Shown here piece after piece: positions 10,803 through 19,647 of a stretch of 39,078 nt of DNA. Position numbers and translations under genes: made by a program. A model generated the notes under the pieces. It saw nothing but the letters and a program-made list of their open reading frames with translations. It was not told where the DNA came from and did no database searches. Each line of letters opens with the position of its first letter. Positions within the stretch are counted from its first letter, which is position 1. Source of the stretch: Psilocybe azurescens (Eukaryota; Basidiomycota; Agaricomycetes; Agaricales; Agrocybaceae); the NCBI GenBank assembly GCA_023853785.1, contig JAJIRX010000775.1:1-39078 (forward strand). The letters run 5' to 3'.

Positions 10803-12721
10803 TGTAAACCATTCTGAGCTTACAATTTATAGTGAGATACAGAGGCCCTTATTTTTGCGATTGTTATCTGTAATAAACTAGTATATTATACTAGTGAAGG
10901 GTAGGAGATATCGCCAGACTATTAGGCTTTGAGGCTTTACTTCCTAGTGGGCCAACAAGAGTAATAGACCTTACAAACTAACTAAGGCGTAGTGTGGCCT
11001 ATTAATCAGTGCTACGAATCAAAGACTACCTTTAGTTTCCTACACAGCTATCAAAGCAACCCTAACCAAGCGTCCGAAGCAATTGCCCACTCCATTGATC
11101 ATACTATTAGTCCCATGCAAAGAAGAAACCCTTAAGAAATGACCTTGGCTCTTACAAGGGGTAACACCCACCAGTGTCTTACCAAGCAATCACCAAGTGA
11201 TGAAAACCTTATTAATTAGCAAAAGCGATCACCATGTCCAGGCCTCACAAAGGCTGTTCACTAAATTAAGGCGATCAACCGCTCGGGGGATCAGGCATCA
11301 CTGCACCACATGGGTGATCGCCCCACGGACCGAATGTATTGGCAATTGAAATCTTGTGTACAACTCAGCATATGGCAGTCTACTAGATCCGACTATACAA
11401 ACTTGTAATTTGCAATGCAGCCAACATGAGTGAGCAATTGCCCAGCCAGCAATCGCCACACAATACTAGAGGAAACTTGCCTCATGATAAGGGCACCTGC
11501 TGTTCCAGGGGTCCTAAACCAATAGCAACTGTGCTGGGGAACCTTGGGAAGGTTTTCCTAGGAAATATACCCCTAAGCAATCTAGTCCCGACATGCCTTA
11601 GCTGCGAGCCATCTGATAAAATAAGTTGGGTGATCGCTACCCAAGAAGGCACTGCCGCATGGACAACAAGGTTATCTTCAAATAAGCGCTGTAGCCCAGG
11701 CAAACTAGTACTTTCCACTATTATAATTGGTGCAGCAAAGGCTAGGCAGCACACGGTCCATTTCCTTCCTTTTCTCTTAGTCTCTTTCAATTATCACAAG
11801 CCAAAGTATCTATTTAGTCTATAAAAACAGCCCTGTATCTTAGAATAGGAACCAAGTAATTTACACCCCAGATTTGATATCAGAATTTACTCTGAAGAAG
11901 AATTCTAGTGTTAACACTTGAGGACTAGTGATTTGTGTGATAAGAGATCGAACACTGCAGTTCACCTTAAGCAATTAGGCGCTACCTGGTTTCGTGAGCA
12001 ATTGCCATTGTGATATTCAATGTCAGGTCTATTAGACTTGATAAGCAGGCTTTTATAAGTCATCTGTGGACTGCCCTGGGGATTGTTAAGTACAGATTGG
12101 AACCCTATATGACTAGCAATTGCTCATAGTAACTAGGGACAACTGTCAGAGAACTCTGACTGTTCAGGACATTGCCTATAGTAAGACTGCCCTGGGGATT
12201 ATTAAGTACGGGTGGGAACCCTATAAAGGCTAGTGATCGCTCATAGTAACTAGGGACAACTGTCAGAGAAATCCGACTGTTTTCAGGACGTTGCCTATAG
12301 TAAACTAAGGACTGTGGACTAGTGTGCCCAGTTGCTTATAGGAACTAAGGATCTACTATGTGTTAATATGGGTGATCGCTTATAGTGTTTGATAAAAGTT
12401 TGAGTTTGGGTTTTATAAAGAGAACTGTTAAGTGTCCCGTGTACACTTGCCCCCAAAAGCGATCCCCCTGATATTGGTGATCACCCTCATATAGAGAGAT
12501 TGCCCTTACTATTCAAGTGCCTTGTGTGTACTAGCCTGTAAAAGCATTCTCTAGCTACTAGTGATCACCCCAGAGCGATCGTCTAAGTCTGTACTCTGCT
12601 AAACTAGTTATTGTAATAAGCCTTACAAGCTTACCCTCCCAGATCGAACTGATCAATATAAATATTTGATTGGGTGTTGTGTATTGGGCAATTACAAAGT
12701 CACCCTGCACTAAACATCTCA
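10803..12721 (+). mobile_element. Insertion inside element 1, possible LTR-retrotransposon remnant
   Basis: The segment splits a continuous GC-rich array, so it is an insertion. It starts TGTAAACC; at 11860-11865 there is TTTACA followed by CCCCAGATTTGATATCAG, which fits an LTR end (inverted TGTAAA/TTTACA) followed by a primer-binding site of the initiator-tRNA type. The proposed LTR would be 10803-11865, with a TATA box (CTATAAAAACAG, about 11819-11830) near its 3' end. No second LTR and no gag/pol frame are visible to 12721, so the element would be truncated. A different kind of insertion is possible. I see no target duplication. Confidence 0.35.
12070..12303 (+). repeat. Tandem duplication of about 118 bp
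   Basis: Two consecutive copies, each beginning ACTGCCCTGGGGATT, containing GTAACTAGGGACAACTGTCA and ending near CATTGCCTATAGTAA / CGTTGCCTATAGTAA. The copies differ at several positions, among them AGCAATTGCTC versus AGTGATCGCTC. Confidence 0.8.
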
Positions 12722-13690
12722 CCGTGCTCCTTGTGCTCGCCCCCCCTGTCCGTGCTCATGCTCGCCACTGCTGGCCATCCATATTGTTGCCCTTGCTGTC
12801 TGTGTTGTTGCCCTTGCTGTCCGCGTTGTTGCTCCCGTAATCCATGTTGTTGCCCTTGCTGTCTGTGTTGTTGCCCTTGCTGTCTGTGTTGTTGCCCCCG
12901 CTATGTTGTTGCCCCCACTGGCCATGTTGTTGCCCTTGCTGTCCGTGTTGTTGCCCCCGCTGTCCGTGTCATTGCCTCCGCTGTCCGTGTCATTGCCCCC
13001 CGCTGTTGTTGCCCCCACTGTCCGTGTCATCACCCCTGCTGTGTGTTTCATTGCCCCCACTGTGCTTGTGCTTGTGCTTGTACTTGCCCCTGCTGTGCTT
13101 GTGCTTGTGCTCGCCCCCACTGTCCTCACTCCTGCTGTGCTTGTTGTTGTCCTGGCTGTCCACGTTGTTGTCCTGGCCATCCATGTTGTTGTCCTGGCCA
13201 TCCACATTGTTGCCCTGGCCATGCTTGTTGTTGCTCTGGCCGTGCTCAATGTTGTTGCCCTGGCTGTCTGTGTGCACGACGTTGTTGCTCTCGCTGTCCA
13301 CATGCTTGCCCTGGTTGGGCTTGTCCACATGCTCGCTGTCCACATGCTTGCCCTGGTTGGGCTTGTCCACATGCTCGCTGTCCACATGCTTGCCCTGGTT
13401 GGGCTTGTCCACATGCTCGCTGTCCACGTGCTTGCCCTGGTTGGGCTTGTCCACATGCTCGCTGTCCACATGCTCGCCCCTGGTTGGGCTTGTCCACATG
13501 CTCGTTGTGGCCTGCCTCGCCCTGGTCCTCATGGTTGTGGTTGCAGTCATCCACGTCCTGGTCCTGGTCCTCACGCTGGCCGTCCTTGTCCACATCCCGG
13601 TCCTCGCCGTGTCCGTCCTGGTCTTTGTCCTCCTCGTCCTCCTCTGTCACATTGGGTTGGCTTTTGCCTGGCTCTGACTGACAAGGCGGT
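12722..13690 (+). repeat. GC-rich, A-poor low-complexity array (right part)
   Basis: Repeats of the types TTGTTGCCCTTGCTGTC and TGTTGTTGCCCCCGCTGTCC, grading at 13294-13503 into a regular 42-bp tandem repeat and then into GTCCTGGTCCTC-rich sequence. The plus strand is nearly free of A. In the element's own orientation (minus strand) it is T-poor, as is the equivalent array of element 2. Confidence 0.8.
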
Positions 13691-13740
13691 AGTGGTGCTG
13701 GAAGAAAAAGTGGGGCCAGAATCGACAATGGACTGATGTG
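12990..13740 (-). CDS. Hydrophilic low-complexity protein of element 1 (putative, frameshifted)
   Basis: On the minus strand from about 13728 the frame reads FLPAPLPPCQSEPGKSQPNV and then an acidic D/E/K/Q-rich stretch (EEDEEDKDQDGHGEDRD). The 13595-12990 frame continues with 14-residue repeats containing HVDKPNQGK and an N/D/Q/G/H-rich tail. A frame change at about 13480-13510 is needed to join them. Element 2 has a matching block at about 18478-18600 on the plus strand (SEPGKSQPNATEDENDCDGH), so the region is conserved between copies as protein-like sequence. The autonomous KDZ element also carries a D/S/T/N-rich accessory protein in the same relative place. The function is unknown. It could equally be plain low-complexity DNA with a chance open frame. 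Confidence 0.3.
13294..13503 (+). repeat. 42-bp tandem repeat, 5 copies
   Basis: Five units beginning at 13294, 13336, 13378, 13420 and 13462, each starting CTGTCCACATGCTTGCCCTG or a close variant and containing GGTTGGGCTTGTCCACATG. The period is a multiple of three; on the minus strand one frame reads as a 14-residue repeat with DKPNQG and HVDSE. Confidence 0.9.
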
Positions 13741-13843
13741 GCATCAACATGTCATGCGTGCATTGTTGTTTTTCCGTGCCGAGCAGTGCCAAGAATTTTG
13801 GCTGTATCACTATGTATTTAACTAATTTTATTATTTTCTATAA

Positions 13844-13930
13844 GCCTTTGTGGCTCAGTTGGTTTATCCTGCTTGCGCTTGGCATTCTCCAATGCCTGAG
13901 TTCAATTCTTGTTTATGTCTTTTTTTTTCT
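13844..13930 (+). ncRNA. tRNA-like / SINE-like module
   Basis: A-box-like TGGCTCAGTTGG at 13851-13862 and B-box-like GAGTTCAATTC at 13898-13908 have tRNA-like spacing, and a T-run starting at about 13920 would serve as a Pol III terminator. A clean cloverleaf is not obvious, so I read this as a tRNA-derived sequence or SINE fragment rather than a working tRNA. It sits just inside the subterminal motif array of element 1. Confidence 0.5.
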
Positions 13931-13959
13931 ATACTAGTATAAATTATAATAAAAGGACA

Positions 13960-14201
13960 TCTGTTGGACTTCCATTGGAATTCCGTTGGACTTGTCCACT
14001 GGAATTCCAATGGTCATGTCCGGTGGGATTCCGATGGACTTCCATTGGACTTCTGTTGGTCCTGTCTGGTCATTTCCAGTGGACAGTCCACCTGGACAGT
14101 CTGTTGGACTTGTAGTCCAGTCGGACATTCACTGGAATCTCACTGGAATCTCACCAGAAAATTTCAGCAGTCCTAGACCAGAAAAATTGTCATTCTGAAT
14201 A
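13960..14201 (+). repeat. Element 1 subterminal arm, inverted copy at 17950-18210
   Basis: Dense array of GTTGGACTTCCATTGGA, TCCACTGGAATTCC and TTCCGATGGACTTCC motifs ending in GACCAGAAAAATTGTCATTC. The minus strand of 17950-18210 carries the same succession. The array stops at GAATA (14197-14201), where the Helitron begins. Confidence 0.85.
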
Positions 14202-14215
14202 TCTATAATATAAGA
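14202..14215 (+). other. Helitron 5' terminus
   Basis: TCTATAATATAAGA directly follows host GAATA. The same first twelve bases occur at the start of the minus-strand Helitron fragment ending at 29186, also after a host A, which fixes the boundary independently. Confidence 0.85.
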
Positions 14216-14840
14216 GAGCTCAATGACTAAGAATTTTCAAAAAGGAAGGAGCAAGTTACTTAAGCATGACCAAGCATTATTAAGCATGCCATTGTGTTTT
14301 GGGGCATGCGCTGTGACGCTCTTTGAAATAAACAATGTAAATCAGACTGGGAAATTTGAGGGCCGTGAAGCAGTACCTTTTAAAATAAACAACCAGTGGC
14401 TGATGGCAAAGAACAAAATTGGTGCCATGAAGCAGCCATGAGGTTGACACGGTGACACTGCTCTGCATCTCTCACACAGCCTAATAAAATCCTCTCTGCC
14501 TACAATCCTGAGAACAACACATCTATTAGCCATCTCTGGATACATTTAAGCTGTTCTGAGTGGTTATTCTGAGTGGTTATTAGATTTGGTAAGTATTCTA
14601 TGACATTTTTAACTCTGTGCAAGTTCTTAAACCCATGTAGACTGTAGTTTTCACCTCTCTCTTCGCTTTTTCCCTCTTTTTTTGGTGAGTAAAGCCCTTA
14701 TATCTCATTTATGACTGTTCTAACTTCTACACAGTCTATTTTCTGTGTTCTTTTGGTGAGTAATAAGTCTAATAACCATCCTGACTGATTTTTCACATCT
14801 TTGCAGAACCCTGCCCCCTTCTTTTTGTGTGTGGATTTGA
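14202..14840 (+). other. Helitron 5' non-coding region
   Basis: No long frame. It holds sequence shared in inverted orientation with 29020-29186 (for example CAAGTTACTTAA, CCATTGTGTTTT, AACAACCAGTGGCTGAT). Two GGTGAGTAA motifs at about 14683 and 14755 look like intron donors, with an acceptor TTTGCAG near 14803-14809, so untranslated or short 5' exons are likely here. Confidence 0.5.
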
Positions 14841-15169
14841 TAGTGGTGGTGATTGTGCTATTCAAATAAAACTTCTGGATCATGTATGTATTCTTTAACA
14901 TTAATTAATTTAGAAAGCATGCTGATCAGTATTTGTATAGGCCTGAAACTCCTCCAAATACTCCATGCCGTGTTTGTATTGCTGCACAGAGATCTGAATG
15001 TGATGCCTGTGCTTTAGAAACCCCCAAGCCTGTCACACCCCACGTCATGATCAAATGCCCCATATTGAACCACTAAGATTTGAAATTCCTGATCTTTTAG
15101 CTGCTGTTCCTGCTGTTCCTGCTGCTATTCCTGCTATTCCTGTGCCTGTTCCTGTTCCTCCTGCTACTG

Positions 15170-15485
15170 CTGCTCCTCTTTTCAGCCTATTATGTTTAAT
15201 GGAATTCAGTATAATAATTTACCTGCAAATTTGGCTCAGCTTTTAGCAGCTGTTCCATCAGCTCTCCTTTACCACCACAAGGTAGCCGCCATGTTCATCC
15301 TGTTCCTGTTCTGGCACCTGCACCTGCACCTGCACCTGCACCTGCACCTGCACCTGCACCTACACCTGTATCTGCACCTGTTCCCCAGCCTGTTATATTT
15401 AATGAAATTCAGTATAACAATTTGCCTGCAAATTTGGCTCAACTTTTAGTAGCTGTTCCACCAGCTCTTTTACCACCACAACAAG
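15170..15485 (+). repeat. Internal duplication and (CACCTG)n in Helitron N-terminus
   Basis: Two diverged copies of a block of roughly 100 bp that starts at TTTAATGGAATTCAGTATAA (15195) and TTTAATGAAATTCAGTATAA (15399) and ends at ACCACCACAA. Between them is a run of CACCTG hexamers at about 15317-15370. The coding effect is a repeated NLPANLAQLL motif with Pro/Ala/Val-rich linkers. Confidence 0.8.
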
Positions 15486-17872
15486 GTGGATTTTATGTTC
15501 GTGCTCAACCTTTTCCTGTATGTTTTCAAGTTTTTATGATTTTAAATATAATATTAATGAGAAAATAGATACTTCCTCCAGTGATTCCTATACCTCTTCC
15601 TCCTCCTCCTCCAGTGCTTCCTGTACCTTTTCAGCCACCCTTGCCTGTTTTTCCTGCACCACTTCCACTTCCACCTCCTATTGCTCAACCTGTTGTACCT
15701 GTTGCACGACAGCCCTTTAGCCGTGATTGGCCTGTCCATAATTTAGGAAAAATGGATGTTAAGTGTGTAAACTGTAGTGCTTTGCACTGGATGATTGAGT
15801 GTCTTAGTTCAAGCAAAGATATTCCTATATTTGGAATGTGCTGCTTTAATGGGAAAATTGTTCTTCCAAAGCTGAAAAATCCTCCTCGAGAATTAGATGC
15901 TTTGCTTAGGAATAATGATCCCCAATCCAAAAACTTCCGCAATCATATTCAGCAGTATAACAATGCTTTAGCCATGACCTCATTGGGAGTCACTGTTGAC
16001 CATGCAATTAACAATAGGCCTGGACCTTATGTATTCAAAGTCCAAGGAAGGTTAACACATTGAGCTGGATCTCTTCTTCCTCAGATTGGTGTTACACCTT
16101 TATATGCTCAGCTATATATTTTTGATCCTGTTGAAGCTTTCAATTTCCGTATGCGTCATCCTGCAAACTCTGGGCTGGATAGAACCACCATGAGTATTCT
16201 TCAGGACATGCTATATCATTCTCATTCAGGTGTACAGCTGTATAAACAGGGATTTGAAGTAACACATAACATGCCTATAGATCAGCAATGCACAATTGCT
16301 CTTTGCTATGAATGAGAAACTGATCGCAGATGCTATAATGAACCATCAGCTGGATCTAATGAAGTGGCTATAATCCTTCCTGGAGATGGTGATGAAGTAT
16401 ATCCCAATGGCAGAGATATTGTCCTGAGACAAAGAGCTGGAGAAAGGCTGGAAACAATCAGTGAACTGCATCCCTTTTATCTTCCACTTCATTATGTTCT
16501 TATTTTTCCAACTGGGCAGTTAGGCTAGCATCCTAATATTCCTTTTAATGAGGCTGCAGAAATTGATAATGATCCTCCAGCTGCTGAGCTGGCTCCTAAT
16601 GAGGATCAGGATGAGGATGCTATTGAAGCTCCATGGCCAAAAAAAGCGAAAATACATCTCACAAACAGAATATTTCCGTTATCGTCTTCATCCAAGGGAA
16701 GAAACAAATGAATCTCAACATTTGTTTTTGGCACAAAAACTTCTTCAGGAATTCATTGTAGACTGTTGGGCAGCTTCAGAGCAAAACAGATTATGGTGGG
16801 TTAGACAAAATCAGCAGAAGTTCAGAAATGATACACGTCAAGGTCTTATGGATGCTATTGCAGCTGATCCTAATGCTGAAGGTGCAAATGTTGGCCAAAG
16901 GACTATTTTGCCCTCTTCTTTGCTGGAAGCACACAAAACATGATTCAGAACTGCCAAGATGCTCTTGCTATCAATCACTATTTTCATGGAGCTGATTTAT
17001 TTATCACTGATACTGCCAACCCAAGCTGGCCAGAAATCAAAGAGGCACTTCTTCCTGGACAACAGCCTTCTGACCGTCTGGATTTGGTGGTCAGAGTCTT
17101 TCATGCAAAAATGAAAGAGATGCTCAATGATATTTGTAAAGATGGCATTATGGGTAGAGCAGTTGCAAATGTGTGGACAATTGAGTTTCAAAAGGGAGGC
17201 CTCCCACATATGCACATGATTGTATTTTTGCATCCTGATCACAAGCTTCGCACACCTGAAGATGTTGACAGCCTTATTTCAGCTGAATTTCCAGATGAAG
17301 AGAAAGAGCCAGAACTCTTTGAATTGGTAAAGAAATTCATGGTCCATACTCCATGCAATGGTGACACTACTGCTCAATGCCATGTAAATGGCAAATGTTC
17401 AAAATGTTTTCCCAAGCTTTATCATGATCAGACTACTGTCAATGAAGACTCTTATGCAAATCTCAGGAGACGTGACACTGGAAAGGAGTTTGATATTGGT
17501 GGTGGAAAAAGGTTGATAATTGCTGGGTTGTTGCTCATTGCCGTTATCTTATCTGGAAATATTGCTGTCATATCAATGTTGAGTCTATTGCTTCTATCAA
17601 GGCCATCAAATACATCTACAAATATGTCTATAAGGGCCATGACCGCATTACTATGCAGTTTGGACGCTGTCAAGATGAGGTCAAGCTATATCTTGATGCA
17701 TGATATGTTTCTGCATGTGAAGGACTTTGGCGTATTTTTCACTTCCACATGCATCAAGAACACCCACCTATTGTTCGCCTTCAGATTCATTTGCCTGATC
17801 AACAAATGGTTACATGGAATGAAGACCAGGCACTAAATGTTCAGGAGGTTTTGGATCGCAATGCAGGCAAAG

Positions 17873-17883
17873 ACACCAAGCTC
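17873..17883 (+). repeat. Target site duplication of element 2 (left)
   Basis: ACACCAAGCTC here and again at 26607-26617. The core duplication is at least 8 bp; the outer two or three bases may match by chance. It falls inside the Helitron coding frame. Confidence 0.9.
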
Positions 17884-18240
17884 AGAGGTCTTTACACGGC
17901 CCCCCATTTTTTGGTCGGACTCCGGTCGGACTCCATCGGACTTTCTATATTCAGAATGACAATTTTTCTGGTCTAGGACAGCTGAAATTTTCCGGTGAGA
18001 TTCGGTGAATGTCCGACGGACTACAAGTCCAACGGACTGTCCGGGTGGACTGTCCACTGGAATAATGCCAAACCAGCAGTCAAAGTCCAATGGAAATGAC
18101 CAGACAGGACCAATGGAAGTCCATCGGAATCCCACTGGACATGACCAACAGAAGTCCAATGGAAGTCCAACGGAAGTCCAACAGACAGCAAGCAGAGGGT
18201 TGTTCATATTAGTGTTAATAAAAAAGGAATTATTAATAGA
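17884..18240 (+). repeat. Element 2 left arm
   Basis: AGAGGTCTTTACACGGCCCC, then GGTCGGACTCCGGTCGGACT-type and GTCCAACGGAAGTCCAA-type motif arrays. Its inverted counterpart is split between 13960-14201 and 28935-28998 in element 1. Confidence 0.85.
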
Positions 18241-18477
18241 AAAATAAAACTTAGATCAATTAAAGAGTTATCACACACAGAACACAGTAGAGAGTGTAGA
18301 GTCAATAGACTGATATATTTTTCTGAGTGTATATGGTCCTTATCAACACAATTCTGTATTTTGTTCAGTCCGCGGGGTGAGCGGTCCGATGTGACACATT
18401 CAAAGTCACATGACTCAAATGTAACAACAATGTGCGCGTGACATGTTGATGTCACGTCGGTCTGTTGTTGATTCCGA

Positions 18478-19238
18478 CGCCCACCCTTTTTCCTTCCACC
18501 ACCACCACCGCCTCGTCGGTCGGAGCCAGGCAAAAGCCAACCCAACGCAACAGAGGACGAGAATGACTGCGACGGCCACACCGGACGAGGACAACTGCGA
18601 CAGCGACAATGAGGACGCTGACGACAATGGCTAGGACCAGGATCGCGACGACGAGGACCAAGACACTGGCGTGGACTAGGACATGGGCGAGGACAGCGGC
18701 AAGAGCGAGGGACGGCAGCAAGAGTGAGGATGGCAGCAAGAGCGAGGGCGAGGGCAAGGGCGAGAGCAAGGACGGCGAGGACGAGGGCAAGGGCAAGAGC
18801 AACGGCAAGGGCGAGGACAGCAAGGGTGAGGGCTAGGACAAGGACCGCTGAGAACGAGGGCCGCTGACGGCAACGGCGAGGACGGCGAGGGCAAGGGCGA
18901 GGACGAGGACTGCAAGAACAACGGTGATGACGGCCAGGGCAAGGGTGAGGACGAGGACCGCGACCGCGACCGTGAGGATGGCCAGGGCAAGGGCAAGGAC
19001 GCGACCAGCGGCCGCGAGGACGGCCAGGGCAAGGGCTAGGATGAGGACTGCGAGAACGAGGGCCGCGAACGGCAACGGCGAGGACGGCCAGGGCCAGGGC
19101 GAGCATGAGCACCACGAGAACGAGGGCCGCGACTGCAACTGCGAGGGACGGCCAGGGGCGAGGACAAGGACAGCGACTGCGAGGACAAGGACAGTGACCA
19201 CGATGGCAAGGACAGCGACCGCAATGGCAAGGACAGCG
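18478..19238 (+). repeat. T-poor GC-rich array of element 2 (left of Copia)
   Basis: Begins with a block coding SEPGKSQPNATEDENDCDGH in one frame, then GAGGACGGCGAGGGCAAGG-type low-complexity repeats that contain very little T on the plus strand. One frame reads G/E/D/K/Q/R-rich with few stops. The final units are GGCAAGGACAGCGACCGCAA; the array continues after the Copia element at 24981 (CAGCGACCGGCGATGGCAAG). Confidence 0.85.
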
Positions 19239-19639
19239 TATAGGAAACAGATGTATGTAAGACTCAGGAGACCAGATAGATCAACTGTATAAATTGTATA
19301 GTACCTATAGGAAACAGATGTATGTAAGACTACGAAACTGTGAGTATAGGTGTACTGAATTGTAGAATAAGTAAGCTCACCTCAGGAGACCAGATAGATC
19401 AACTGAGGGAGGGAAATGAAACGAGGTGCTCTGTTATACGAGATGCACCGAGTGCCTGTGCGTATGCTACATGATACGAAAAAAGGGTACGAACATAAAA
19501 GAGAAGAAGAAAATAATAGTCCGTATGGTGCGCGACTTATAGGTCGCGCACCATGCTATACATTCACTTGGTATTTGATAGATAACACTTGTCCTTTATC
19601 CGATGGTACGCAGTCTATGCGCACCTTGACATTCCAACA
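19239..19639 (-). repeat. Copia 3' LTR
   Basis: Contains a direct repeat of TATAGGAAACAGATGTATGT (19239 and about 19306) and of AGGAGACCAGATAGATCAAC. It also has a perfect 10-bp inverted repeat GGTGCGCGAC/GTCGCGCACC at about 19527-19552. Confidence 0.95.
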
Positions 19640-19647
19640 CTCCCCTT

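Larger units (their letters stand above)
14830..17883 (+). pseudogene. Helitron Rep/helicase, N-terminal and Rep part
   Basis: An N-terminal exon region (about 14840-15050) contains cysteine-rich CRVCIAAQRSECDAC. It is followed by a proline-rich low-complexity segment with a duplicated block (NLPANLAQLL at about 15218 and 15420), then a Helitron-like N domain (15700-16600) and the Rep domain. The HUH-type motif lies in GGLPHMHMIVFLHPDH (about 17198-17240) and the two-tyrosine motif is YIYKYVYKGHDR (17611-17646). The frame reaches the insertion point in GKDTKL (17883) and resumes at 26618 with TAYFKANIQYEEA. Lesions: TGA at 16061, 16313 and 17701 (all where Arg fits), TAG at 16526 (Trp expected), and frameshifts near 16640, 16920 and 17515. 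The product would nick and join single-stranded DNA for rolling-circle transposition; this copy cannot make it whole. Confidence 0.85.

Noticed and set aside
12674..13736. Long Cys/Pro- and Leu/Val-rich plus-strand frames (335 and 277 codons) and a Thr/Met-rich minus frame
   Set aside because: They lie in an A-poor low-complexity array where most frames stay open; composition follows the repeat, not a protein family.
18204..19201. Arg/Pro/Ser-rich minus-strand frames over the GC array (303, 123, 122 and 118 codons)
   Set aside because: Shadows of a T-poor repeat, with no conserved motif.
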